Of a stretch of 60,849 nt of DNA, positions 26,296 through 33,627 are shown piece by piece. Below the pieces are notes generated by a model, which saw only the letters and a program-made list of their open reading frames with translations, searched no databases and had not been told where the DNA came from. The position numbers were made by a program, and so were the translations under genes. Position 1 is the first letter of the stretch. Every line of letters begins with the position of its first letter. Origin of the DNA: an uncultured Oscillospiraceae bacterium (GTDB taxonomy: Bacteria; Bacillota; Clostridia; Oscillospirales; Oscillospiraceae); NCBI GenBank assembly GCA_947581795.1, contig CANPVS010000014.1, positions 1-60,849 of the forward strand, written 5' to 3'.

Positions 26296-26363
26296 CGTAA
26301 AGTTGGGCTCAAAGGAAGTTTTTCCTTGCCCGTACCACAGAATGTGAATTCTGTGGTTTTTCT
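26296..26363 (+). ncRNA. Short terminated transcript expected from the rightward promoter
   Basis: About 65 nt. The first hairpin is GGGC (26305-26308) and AAGGAA (26312-26317) pairing with TTCCTT and GCCC (26322-26331). The second is the terminator formed by the right core site, followed by TTTTTCTTTT. It has no open frame worth calling. It may be a by-product of the OFF orientation; after inversion the first hairpin would become part of the surface-gene 5' UTR. Confidence 0.5.
26334..26357. repeat. Right recombination core site (IR-R), doubling as a rightward terminator
   Basis: Arm ACCACAGAA, core TGTGAA (26343-26348, reverse complement of the left core), arm TTCTGTGGT. The two arms pair perfectly and are followed by TTTTTCTTTT on the plus strand, giving a good intrinsic terminator for the promoter at 26261. 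On the minus strand no T-tract follows, so it does not serve the recombinase gene. Confidence 0.75.
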
Positions 26364-26364
26364 T

Positions 26365-27201
26365 TTATAATAGTAAGGGAAGGTGCTCCATCTGGGCCCG
26401 CTGTTCGGAGAAGCTGCGGATCGTGTAGATGCGGGTGGTCTCGATGCTGCTGTGGCCCAGGATGTCGGCCAGGCGCAGGAGGTCTTTATACATTTTATAA
26501 TAGGTACGCGCGAACAAATGGCGGAGATTATGAGGAAATACCTTGGATAACGCCACCCCGGCGCGGGCGGCGAGCTTCTTCATGCTCTTCCAGATGTTGC
26601 TGCGGTCCAGGGGACGGCCCGTTTTGCTCAAAAACACCGGTCCGGACGCGATATTCGTAGTTTTGCAGTATTTGAGCAAGGTTTTGCATAGTTTTCCAGG
26701 CAAAACAATGGTTCTCCGCTTTCCTTTGCATATTATTTCAGCCCTCCCGGCCCGCAGAGATTCGGCGGTTATGGCCTGCACCTCGCTCACACGAACGCCT
26801 GTAGCGGCCATAGTCTCCAGGAGAAGCGCCAGCCGCACATCGCCCTCTTTTCGCGCGGTATTCACCAGTCTTTCATACTCGCTCTTCTTCAGTTCCCGGC
26901 CGGGATCGGCGAAATTCCGGCGCTGGACGCGCAGGAACTTCAATCGCCATTCACGGTATCCACAAAAATCCAGAAACGTATTCACCGCCGCCAGGGCCCC
27001 GTTCACGGTCCCGGCGGCCTTCTTTTGCGCCACCAAACTTTCCTTGAACGCCACCAGCGTGGCCTTCTCCGTGACCTCGCCCCCGGCGAAGGTGAGCAAT
27101 CCGTCTATTGCTTTGGCATACTTCCCCACCGTCGCCGGGCTGTACTCCCGCTCCTTCATCTCTGCCTGAAATAGCCTTTCCGCTTCTCTGTCGATCTTCA
27201 T
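26365..27201 (-). CDS. Tyrosine recombinase (XerC/D-like, probable DNA invertase)
   Basis: 278 aa. N-terminal core-binding domain (about 5-95) and a catalytic domain with the complete active site: Arg137 (TGVRVSE), the beta-hairpin Lys in CKGKRR (159-161), His224 and Arg227 (HNLRH), His250 (LGHSS) and nucleophile Tyr259 (TRIYT). RBS TTAGGAGG. It ends eight bases from the right core site of the invertible segment, so those sites are its most likely substrate. It is related in sequence and length to the degenerate protein at 21173. No phage or conjugation genes accompany it. Confidence 0.92.
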   Translation of the reverse strand: MKIDREAERLFQAEMKEREYSPATVGKYAKAIDGLLTFAGGEVTEKATLVAFKESLVAQKKAAGTVNGALAAVNTFLDFCGYREWRLKFLRVQRRNFADPGRELKKSEYERLVNTARKEGDVRLALLLETMAATGVRVSEVQAITAESLRAGRAEIICKGKRRTIVLPGKLCKTLLKYCKTTNIASGPVFLSKTGRPLDRSNIWKSMKKLAARAGVALSKVFPHNLRHLFARTYYKMYKDLLRLADILGHSSIETTRIYTIRSFSEQRAQMEHLPLLL

Positions 27202-27239
27202 TTGTACTATCCCTCCTAAGAATTATTGGGACACTAGTC

Positions 27240-27352
27240 GGCCCCCTCTGACGAGGGGGCTGTCGGCGCAGCCGACTGGGGGAGAGAAATCGTCTGTCTC
27301 TCCCTCCGTCTCCGGCTCACGCCGGAGCCACCTCCCTCGTCAGAGGGAGGCT
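27240..27352. repeat. Palindromic MITE-like element, type A (full copy)
   Basis: Same ends as the copies at 5712 and 8809, inner stems GGCGCAGCC and CTCCGGC/GCCGGAG. It directly precedes the recombinase gene (start 27201); any recombinase promoter must lie inside it or within the 38 bp between. Confidence 0.88.
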
Positions 27353-27419
27353 TTTCGCCTTCCTCAATGTTGCTGGTCTCCCAATTTACATTTTCCAATA
27401 TTATCGGAGATAATACAAA

Positions 27420-27564
27420 CAGCGCCCCGGGAATAGGGTTCCCACGAAAGCCCAGCGAAGCGGGTTTCGTGGGAAAAAGGAAAAAGGCCCCTGACCGACG
27501 AATGGGGACCCGCTTGTGGGTCCCCATCGTCTTCAGGAGCCTTTTGACGCGCCCCGAGGCGCTG
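27420..27564. repeat. Nested palindromic element next to the broken HEPN/MNT module
   Basis: Outer inverted repeat CAGCGCCCCGGG / CCCCGAGGCGCTG. Inside are two hairpins: 27439-27475 with 11-bp arms TTCCCACGAAA and TTTCGTGGGAA, and 27482-27545 with AAAAGGC...TGA pairing to TCAGGAGCCTTTT and an inner GGGGACCC/GGGTCCCC stem. The first hairpin recurs near 55040 and the left edge recurs at 8946. No coding frame is seen; the 67 bp between this element and the type A repeat shows nothing recognisable. Confidence 0.7.
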
Positions 27565-27592
27565 TTGGTCTCGACTATTCAGTTATCAGCGC

Positions 27593-27676
27593 TCATTTTC
27601 CGCCAACAGAATCGATCTGACCGCAATAGGTCAGGATATGCTCCAAAATATGCAGATCACGCTCTTGCACGTTCAT
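27593..27676 (-). pseudogene. Truncated HEPN-domain toxin (N-terminal 27 residues only)
   Basis: The frame MNVQERDLHILEHILTYC resembles the start of HEPN-domain (DUF86-type) proteins, the toxin partner of MNT nucleotidyltransferases. It overlaps the MNT stop by 20 bp, the usual layout of the pair. It stops after 27 residues, whereas the family has about 110-140, so the RNase active site (RxxxxH) is gone. The nested palindromic element begins about 30 bp beyond the stop. Confidence 0.7.
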
Positions 27677-27956
27677 AGAGCAGCACCTCATCCGGACGGA
27701 TCGTCTCAAGAAACCTCTTATCCATGCCTGACGTGGGGATGAGATCAACAGGCACTTTGAGCGCGTCCTCCAGATCACCGAGCAAATACGCAAATTGCAG
27801 GCCATGGATAGAGCCCTTGTCGATACGCAGGTCAATATCGCTGTCGCTGCGCATATCGCCCCGGGCATAAGAGCCAAACAAGTACACGCGGTCCGCGCCG
27901 TAGCGCCGTGCCAGAGGACTGACTATGGCGCGCAGTTCAGAGATCGTATATGGCAT
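27657..27956 (-). CDS. MNT-type minimal nucleotidyltransferase (antitoxin of a HEPN/MNT module)
   Basis: 99 aa from the ATG at 27956 (RBS AGGAGG; a GTG at 27974 is too far upstream). The nucleotidyltransferase signature GSYARGDMRSDSDIDL gives the GSxxRG motif and the DxD metal ligands. In intact modules MNT proteins neutralise the HEPN RNase, in several cases by adding AMP groups. Here the partner is reduced to a stub, so the protein is an orphan. Its own promoter is predicted at 27989-28016. Confidence 0.85.
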   Translation of the reverse strand: MPYTISELRAIVSPLARRYGADRVYLFGSYARGDMRSDSDIDLRIDKGSIHGLQFAYLLGDLEDALKVPVDLIPTSGMDKRFLETIRPDEVLLYERARA

Positions 27957-27988
27957 AGCAGAACCTCCTATCACGAATTTCTACTTGC

Positions 27989-28016
27989 AGTATATCATAC
28001 ATTCGCAAGATGTAAA
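27989..28016 (-). promoter_or_regulatory. Predicted promoter of the MNT gene
   Basis: Minus strand: TTTACA (28011-28016), 16-bp spacer, TATACT (27989-27994), about 30 bp before the ATG. Confidence 0.65.
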
Positions 28017-28059
28017 AGGGCGTTTTATTTTCCCCTATCACTTTTATACCAGCTTTCTG

Positions 28060-28089
28060 TTGACACCGCCTGCTCTATTACTTTATAAT
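28060..28089 (+). promoter_or_regulatory. Consensus promoter of the cytoplasmic mannan operon
   Basis: TTGACA (28060-28065), 18-bp spacer, TATAAT (28084-28089): full consensus in both boxes, 45 bp before the GH26 ATG. A promoter this strong would need a repressor, and an operator-like palindrome follows it. Confidence 0.88.
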
Positions 28090-28093
28090 AAGC

Positions 28094-28109
28094 TTAAGCG
28101 TTAGCTTAA
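28094..28109. promoter_or_regulatory. Probable LacI-family operator
   Basis: TTAAGC, GTTA, GCTTAA: a perfect 6-bp-arm palindrome covering the expected transcription start. The LacI-type gene is second in this operon, so autoregulation is likely. Its right part (TTAGCTTA) recurs at 51552-51559 on the other strand, upstream of the secreted GH26. Confidence 0.65.
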
Positions 28110-28133
28110 TTTAAGTTATAAGGAGGAGCCGCC

Positions 28134-29090
28134 ATGCAGACGCCCGTGGACCCAAAGGCCACCCCCCACGCGAGAGCGCTTTTGAACTACCTCTCCGACG
28201 TGGCGGGCAGGGCCATCATCACCGGCCAGCACACCCAGACCGTACCCATGGAGGAGCTGGCCTACATCCGTCAGGTCACCGGCCGGGAGCCCCTGCTCCG
28301 GGGCTTTGAGCTTCTGGCCTATTCCCCCAACATCAACTATGACGACATGGGCGAGGCCTGCCTCACGGAGATACAGGAGGACCGGAACACCCTGGAGCTG
28401 GCCCTGGACTGGGGCCGCCAGCGGAAAGGCATCGTGACTTTCACCTACCACTGGTACTCCCCCATCGGCGGCCGGGACAAGGCCTTCTACACCGAGAACA
28501 CGGACTTCGACGCCCGGCGGGTGCTGGTGGAGGGCACGCCGGAGCGGACGGCCTTTTTCCACGACATGGACGATATGGCGGCGCTTTTGCGGCCCTTCCT
28601 GGAGGAGGACATCCCCGTGCTGTGGCGGCCCTTCCACGAGTCGGACGGCGCCTGGTTCTGGTGGGGCGCCAAGGGCCCCGCCGTGGCGAAGGAGCTCTAT
28701 AAGCTCATGTTCACCCACTTCACTCAGGTCCACGGACTGCATAACCTCCTGTGGGTGTGGAACTGCCGCCTGGCCGAGGGCTGGCCGGGGGAGGAATACG
28801 TGGACGTGGTGTCCCTGGACGAGTACCTCCCCGCCTACGCCCCCACCGATTACCGGGAGCAGTACGAGGCCCTGGTGGCCGCCACCACCCGGAACAAGGT
28901 GGCCGCCCTGGCGGAGATCGGCTATCTGCCGGACATGGCCCTGCTGGAAAAAAGCCGCATCCCCTGGGCCTACTTCATGACCTGGTCCAAGGAGTTCTGC
29001 GTCGGCGAGAGCCGCAACACCAACGAGGCGCTGAAAGCGGTCTACGCCAGCTCCTACGCCATCTCCCTGCCGGAGGAACGCCATGGATAA
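28134..29090 (+). CDS. GH26 beta-mannanase, cytoplasmic
   Basis: 318 aa without a signal peptide. GH26 landmarks: GQHTQT near the N-terminus, acid/base Glu169 in RPFHESDGAWFWWG, WVWN, and nucleophile Glu261 in LAEIG. It should cut imported manno-oligosaccharides. In Roseburia-type mannan loci an intracellular GH113 does this job; here a GH26 seems to replace it. RBS AAGGAGGAG; its last eight bases overlap the LacI gene. Compare the secreted paralogue at 49877. Confidence 0.9.
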   Translation: MQTPVDPKATPHARALLNYLSDVAGRAIITGQHTQTVPMEELAYIRQVTGREPLLRGFELLAYSPNINYDDMGEACLTEIQEDRNTLELALDWGRQRKGIVTFTYHWYSPIGGRDKAFYTENTDFDARRVLVEGTPERTAFFHDMDDMAALLRPFLEEDIPVLWRPFHESDGAWFWWGAKGPAVAKELYKLMFTHFTQVHGLHNLLWVWNCRLAEGWPGEEYVDVVSLDEYLPAYAPTDYREQYEALVAATTRNKVAALAEIGYLPDMALLEKSRIPWAYFMTWSKEFCVGESRNTNEALKAVYASSYAISLPEERHG

Positions 29091-30090
29091 TAAGAAGATA
29101 CGCATGGCGGATATCGCCGCCCGGCTGGGCGTGAGCGTGGTGAGCGTGTCCAAGGCCCTGTCCGGCAAGGACGGCGTCAGCGAGGAGACACGGGCTAAAA
29201 TCGTGGAACTGGCCCAGGAGATGGGCTACACCCCCCTGCGGACCCGGGAGCACCACCCGGTGCAGGCCAGCTCCGGCAACATCGGCGTGCTGGTGGCGGA
29301 TCAGTTCTTCGCCGACAACACCTTTTACTCCAACCTGTACCGCCGCATCGTGAAGCGGTGCGGCGAGTGCGGCTACTCCGCCCTGCTGGAGCTGGTGACC
29401 CCGGAGGCGGAGAGCCGCCGCTCCATGCCCGTCATGGTCCAGCGGCGGAAGGTGGACGGCCTCATCTTCCTGGGGGAGATCGACCGGGCGTATCTGCACA
29501 GCGTGAACGCCTGCGGCCTGCCCTACGTGCTGCTGGATTTCTACGACGAGGACCTGGAGGTCTGCAGCGTCACCAGCGACAACATCACCGGCGGTTACCG
29601 CCTCACCAGGCACCTTTTGGACACCGGCCGGGACCGGATCGGCTTCGTGGGCAGCGCGCTGTCCACCAGCTCCATCATGGACCGGTACCTGGGCTACTGC
29701 AAAGCCCTCTGCCGGGCGGAGATCCCCCTGCGGGAGGACTGGGTGATAGAGGACCGCCAGGGGCGTACCACCTATATCCCCCTGACCCTGCCGGAGGACA
29801 TGCCCCAGGCCTTCGTGTGCAACTGCGACGAGACGGCCCTGCTGCTCATCGACGCCCTGACCCGGGCCGGGTACCGGGTGCCGGAGGACATCGCCGTCGC
29901 CGGGTACGACGACTACCACCAGGACCGGCCCGGCCTCCCGCCCCTGACCACCTACCGGGTCAACACCGGGAAGATGGGGCGCATCGCCGTGGACCAGCTC
30001 ATAAGCCAGATCAGCGGCGAGGAGCCCGTAGCGGAAAATATCGTGGTGGGCGGCCGGGTCATCCAGCGCCGCTCCACCGCCCTGGAATAA
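29083..30090 (+). CDS. LacI-family transcriptional regulator of the mannan locus
   Basis: 335 aa. N-terminal HTH and hinge helix (MADIAARLGVSVVSVSKALSGKDGVSEETRAKI), then a periplasmic-binding-protein-like sugar domain ending with AVAGYDDYHQDRPGLPPLTTYRVN. It sits between GH26 and the epimerase in one operon and probably represses this operon, and perhaps the minus-strand mannan operon, until a manno-oligosaccharide binds. GGAGGAACGCC precedes the ATG. Confidence 0.93.
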   Translation: MDNKKIRMADIAARLGVSVVSVSKALSGKDGVSEETRAKIVELAQEMGYTPLRTREHHPVQASSGNIGVLVADQFFADNTFYSNLYRRIVKRCGECGYSALLELVTPEAESRRSMPVMVQRRKVDGLIFLGEIDRAYLHSVNACGLPYVLLDFYDEDLEVCSVTSDNITGGYRLTRHLLDTGRDRIGFVGSALSTSSIMDRYLGYCKALCRAEIPLREDWVIEDRQGRTTYIPLTLPEDMPQAFVCNCDETALLLIDALTRAGYRVPEDIAVAGYDDYHQDRPGLPPLTTYRVNTGKMGRIAVDQLISQISGEEPVAENIVVGGRVIQRRSTALE

Positions 30091-30102
30091 GGAGGTATCA
30101 CC

Positions 30103-31287
30103 ATGGAAAGGATCGCTGCCGCGGCTAAGCGGCACCTGGAGCAGGTCATCCTGCCCTTCTGGACCGCTCTCAAAGACGACGCCTTCGGCGGGTATTACGG
30201 CTACATGGGCCAGGATCTGGTCCTTGATAAGAAGGCGGAGAAGGGCTGCATCCTCAACAGCCGCATCCTATGGTTCTTCTCCCGGGCGGCCATGGACCTG
30301 GGCCGGGCGGACCTGCGCCCCTACGCCGATCACGCCTACCGCTTTATGGCGGACCGGTGCGTCGACCGGGCGCACGGGGGCATCTTCTGGAGCATGACCT
30401 ACGACGGCAAGCCCCTGGACACCACTAAGCACACCTACAACCAGGCCTTCGCCATCTATGCCCTGGCCGCCTACTACCGGCTCACCGGGGACGAGCAGGT
30501 CCGCGCCCTGGCCATGGACCTGTTCCACGTTATCGAGGAGCACTGCACCGACGAGGTGGGCTATCTGGAGGCGTTCACCGCCGACTGGGGCCCGGAGTCC
30601 AACGAGAAGCTCAGCGAGAACGGCGTCATGGCCGCCAAGACCATGAACACCCTCCTGCACGTGTTCGAGGGCTACTCCGGCCTGTATGAGGCCACCCATG
30701 ACCCTCAGGTGGGGAAGGCCATGGAGCGGATCCTGGACATCTATGAGAACAAGATATACGCCCCCGCCCTGCGGCGGCAGCTGGTGTTCTTCGACGAGAA
30801 CTACAACTCCATCATCGACCTGTACAGCTACGGCCACGACATCGAGTCCAGCTGGCTCATGGACTGGGGCTGCGCCCTGCTGGGGGACAGCGAGCGCACC
30901 GCCCGCATCGCCGCCCTGGACAAGGACATGGCCCAAGCGGTATTCGACGCCGCCTACAGCCACGACTCCCTGGCCAACGAGTGCGACCGGGGCGTGGTGA
31001 ACGAGACCCGCGTCTGGTGGGTCCAGGCGGAGACGGTGGTGGGCCTGGTGAACCTGTGGCAGAAACTGCCCAACGAGACGAAATACCGGGACGCGGCGGC
31101 CGCCACCTTCCGGTTCATCGAGGAAAAGCAGGTGGACCACCGGCCCGGCAGCGAGTGGTTCCACTCCGTGGACAAGTTCGGCGCGCCGCTGCCGGGGTAT
31201 CCCATCCTGGAGCCCTGGAAGTGCCCGTACCACAACGGCCGGATGTGCATGGAGCTCATGCGCCGGGACCCGGAAATTTATGTGTGA
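30103..31287 (+). CDS. Cellobiose/mannobiose 2-epimerase (AGE family)
   Basis: 394 aa (alpha/alpha)6-barrel protein without a signal peptide. Segments GGYYGYMGQD, KGCILNSRILWFFS, the catalytic-His regions SYGHDIESSWL and ECDRGVVNETRVWWVQAE, and the C-terminal CPYHNGRMCMEL match cellobiose 2-epimerases. In mannan pathways it converts beta-1,4-mannobiose to mannosyl-glucose, which a GH130 phosphorylase then splits. No GH130 gene lies in the window. RBS AAGGAGG. Confidence 0.92.
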   Translation: MERIAAAAKRHLEQVILPFWTALKDDAFGGYYGYMGQDLVLDKKAEKGCILNSRILWFFSRAAMDLGRADLRPYADHAYRFMADRCVDRAHGGIFWSMTYDGKPLDTTKHTYNQAFAIYALAAYYRLTGDEQVRALAMDLFHVIEEHCTDEVGYLEAFTADWGPESNEKLSENGVMAAKTMNTLLHVFEGYSGLYEATHDPQVGKAMERILDIYENKIYAPALRRQLVFFDENYNSIIDLYSYGHDIESSWLMDWGCALLGDSERTARIAALDKDMAQAVFDAAYSHDSLANECDRGVVNETRVWWVQAETVVGLVNLWQKLPNETKYRDAAAATFRFIEEKQVDHRPGSEWFHSVDKFGAPLPGYPILEPWKCPYHNGRMCMELMRRDPEIYV

Positions 31288-31296
31288 GCAACAAAA

Positions 31297-31410
31297 GGCC
31301 CCCTCTGACGAGGGGGCTGTCAGCGCCAAAGCGCTGACTGGGGGAGAGAAATAAGTCCATCTCTCCCTCCGTCCGCCTTTGGCGGCCACCTCCCTCGTCA
31401 GAGGGAGGCT
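31297..31410. repeat. Palindromic MITE-like element, type A (full copy)
   Basis: Same ends as the other type A copies, inner stems CAGCGC/GCGCTG and CCGCC/GGCGG. It lies between the convergent mannan operons, just before their shared terminator. Confidence 0.88.
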
Positions 31411-31419
31411 CCAATATGT

Positions 31420-31447
31420 AAAGGGCGCGTTGCAGTCGCGCCCTTTT
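31420..31447. terminator. Bidirectional terminator between the convergent mannan operons
   Basis: AAAGGGCGCG, seven-base loop, CGCGCCCTTTT, followed by CTCATTTTT on the plus strand. It also forms a stem followed by CCCTTTACAT on the minus strand, so it can end both the epimerase operon and the long transport operon. Confidence 0.8.
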
Positions 31448-31459
31448 CTCATTTTTCGC

Positions 31460-32563
31460 CTACCGCGACGCAATAATTGAAACCAGATAAAACGGTACGG
31501 CGTCGTTCTCATGGGTCTCGGTGAGGGTGATGTCCACCGTGTGGGGCCCGTCCGGGCCGCGGACCAGCAAGTCCTGCAGGTACAGGCAGTCCCCCCAGTC
31601 CTCGTCGAAGTTGGCGTCCAGGAGCACCGCCCGGCTCTCGTCCCCGTCCACCACCGCCTTGGCGATGGGGGCGGGCTTTTTTACGCTTTTCCGGTACTGC
31701 ACCGCGAGGCAGGTCCCCTCCACGGTGAAACGGATGGCGTCTCCGGTATGGCTCGCCGTATACCCCCGGCGGAACATCTGGGTGATGTGTTCCTGGGGCG
31801 TGTGATCAGGCACGAAACCGTCGAGTTCCGGCTCCCCGTTGTCGTTTCGCCAGCGGACGCTGTTCTCATAGGCGTTTTCGGTCAGCGGCGCGGGCAGGGG
31901 CTTCTCCCGGACCTCCGGCGCGCCCGTCTCCGCTTCCGTCTTCACCTCATCCAGCAGTGCTGTGACCGCGGCGGCCACGATGGCGTGGCCCCTGTCGTTG
32001 GGGTGCAAGTCATCCGGGGTCACCTCCCGGGCTGGGACGCGTCCTGCCTCCACCTCGGGCCACAGCACCGCCCGGAGGCTCACGGAGGGCAGGTCGTAAT
32101 GCGCCCCCACCTCCCGGTGGACGTCCTCGGCGCTGGACCCGTCGTCATAGCGCACGTTGTGCAGCAGCACCACCGCCGCGCCGGTCTTATACACCCGGCG
32201 CACCAGGCCCTCGTAGGTCTCCCGGAAATGGGCCGTGTTCTCATCGTTCACGGAGAACTCGATGAACACCGCGTCCGGGCCAAAGCGCAGAAGGTCCTCC
32301 TCCGCCCTGGCCGCGCCGAACTGGGAGGTGGTGCCGCCGATGCCGGCGTTCACGTCCCGGATGGCCACAGCGGGAAAGTTTTGCCGCCACCAGTCCGCCA
32401 CCAGGCTTGCGTAGCACAAAGATAGTTCCGAGGCCAGCGAGCCCTGGGTGATGGACCCGCCCAGAAAGCCCACGCATATGCTCTCTCCCCGGGCCGCCCG
32501 GGCCATAACGGCGGCGAGACGCCCGGTATCGCCCCGGCGGACGACGGCTTTTTTCATGTCCAT
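31460..32563 (-). CDS. SGNH-type carbohydrate acetylesterase, CE17-like
   Basis: 367 aa, no signal peptide. N-terminal SGNH hydrolase: Ser37 in block I (FLGGSIT), block II NAGIGGT, block III FSVNDENT, and Asp/His in block V (TPDDLHPND, about residue 190). A C-terminal beta-sandwich (about 225-367) resembles the CBM35-like module of CE17 mannan acetylesterases described in Roseburia intestinalis. The pairing with a CE2 gene is the same as there, so a role in removing 2-O-acetyl from imported mannan oligomers is likely. The ATG at 32563 was chosen by the GGGAGG site eight bases upstream; it lies 2 bp after the CE2 stop. Confidence 0.83.
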   Translation of the reverse strand: MDMKKAVVRRGDTGRLAAVMARAARGESICVGFLGGSITQGSLASELSLCYASLVADWWRQNFPAVAIRDVNAGIGGTTSQFGAARAEEDLLRFGPDAVFIEFSVNDENTAHFRETYEGLVRRVYKTGAAVVLLHNVRYDDGSSAEDVHREVGAHYDLPSVSLRAVLWPEVEAGRVPAREVTPDDLHPNDRGHAIVAAAVTALLDEVKTEAETGAPEVREKPLPAPLTENAYENSVRWRNDNGEPELDGFVPDHTPQEHITQMFRRGYTASHTGDAIRFTVEGTCLAVQYRKSVKKPAPIAKAVVDGDESRAVLLDANFDEDWGDCLYLQDLLVRGPDGPHTVDITLTETHENDAVPFYLVSIIASR

Positions 32564-32565
32564 GG

Positions 32566-33627
32566 TCAGTCCTCCCATACGCCCGCGCCCAGCGAATTTA
32601 TGAACCCGCTCAGCTCCCGGCCCATCTGCTCCGCCTCGGGGGCGCGGATATGGCCCGGCGTTCCCCGGCCGTTCTGGCTGTAGAGGAAGTGGTAGACCTT
32701 CTCGTCCCCCAGCTCCCGGCAGACCCGGTCAATGGACGCGTCCCAGTTTTCATGGTGCATGAGGATGGTGGTGGACAGGATGATGACCGCTTTGGGATAG
32801 ACCGCCCGCAGCTTTTTCACGAAGGCGGCGTAGTGCTCCCGCCAGGCCACCGCTTGGGGGCACTCCATGTCCCTGGCCATGTAGTCGTCCGGATAGCTGT
32901 CGTTCTGGCCCACGGCCACCACCACCACGTGGGGCGTCCACCGGGAGAAGTCCCACGGTTTGGGCTTATCGATGTCCGGATTATATTCGATCTTGTCGTA
33001 CATGTACTCCATGCCCCGGTAGTTGGGGGCGGCGAAGTAACCGGTGCCGTCCATGAGGGCGATGCCCCCCTGGGCGATGTCGTGGAGCTGGGCGTTCAGC
33101 ATCCGGGCAGTGTACCAGGGGAAGGAATAGTAGCTGTTGTGATACTCCCCGCTGTGAGGTGGGTCCACCTGGCCGCAGAAGGCCACCGCCTCCGCCACCT
33201 CGCCGGCGGACACGCTGTCGCCATAGACCTCGATCCGCCGCTCCGGCAGAGGGTCCGGGGCGGACAGCACCGCGTCCGCGGCCACGATAAGGCCGTGAAA
33301 GCGCAGCTGGTGACAGGAGTCCTGCCGCTTAAAAAGCGTCAGCTCATGGGTCCCCGGCCCCAAATTCTCCCCCAATGTCAGCTCCTGGCGGCCCGCCGGG
33401 GCCAGGGGGATGGTGAACTGGACGCCATCCAGCAGCACGCCCAGGTAGTTGTCCCAGCAGCCCCGCATATTGGTCACCACGGCCCGGATGAAGCTCCCCG
33501 TGAAGCGCACCTTTACAAAGGTGGCCGGGAACACCCACACCGGCTCCTTCGGGTCGTCGAAGTCGATGCGGCCCATATATTGCAGCGCGGCGTGGTCCGC
33601 CGCGATCCATTTCTCATTGTCGTTCAT
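32566..33627 (-). CDS. CE2-type acetylesterase
   Basis: 353 aa, no signal peptide. An N-terminal jelly-roll (about 1-115) leads into an SGNH domain with nucleophile Ser138 (VYGDSVSAG), QGGIAL, VAVGQND and the C-terminal His in PGHIRAPEAEQM. This two-domain order is that of CE2 esterases, which in mannan loci remove 3-, 4- and 6-O-acetyl groups. The ATG at 33627 has GAGGAGG six bases upstream; it overlaps the end of the DUF624 gene by 14 bp. Confidence 0.86.
   Translation of the reverse strand: MNDNEKWIAADHAALQYMGRIDFDDPKEPVWVFPATFVKVRFTGSFIRAVVTNMRGCWDNYLGVLLDGVQFTIPLAPAGRQELTLGENLGPGTHELTLFKRQDSCHQLRFHGLIVAADAVLSAPDPLPERRIEVYGDSVSAGEVAEAVAFCGQVDPPHSGEYHNSYYSFPWYTARMLNAQLHDIAQGGIALMDGTGYFAAPNYRGMEYMYDKIEYNPDIDKPKPWDFSRWTPHVVVVAVGQNDSYPDDYMARDMECPQAVAWREHYAAFVKKLRAVYPKAVIILSTTILMHHENWDASIDRVCRELGDEKVYHFLYSQNGRGTPGHIRAPEAEQMGRELSGFINSLGAGVWED

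Larger units (their letters stand above)
26071..26357. other. Probable invertible promoter segment (inverton)
   Basis: A 287-bp segment bounded by inverted core sites and lying between the surface gene (ATG 49 bp left) and an intact tyrosine recombinase (stop codon 8 bp right). It contains one strong promoter (26261-26289), facing right in this assembly, away from the surface gene. Inversion between the identical 6-bp cores would turn it towards the surface gene. No comparable leftward promoter is visible inside. The arrangement fits a phase-variation switch; inversion has not been shown. Confidence 0.7.

Noticed and set aside
26334-26357. Terminator for the recombinase gene
   Set aside because: On the minus strand the hairpin is followed by ACGGGCAAGG, not a T-tract; it can only terminate plus-strand transcripts.
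26143-26370. 75-codon plus-strand frame through the invertible segment
   Set aside because: Starts upstream of the rightward promoter and reads through its terminator; no RBS and no recognisable protein.
26365-27201. Phage or ICE integrase
   Set aside because: No excisionase, phage or conjugation genes, and no flanking direct repeats noticed; the adjacent inverted core sites point to local inversion instead.
27234-27527. 97-codon minus-strand frame across the type A repeat
   Set aside because: It only translates the repeat; useful as a sign that the element is open in that frame, but not a gene.
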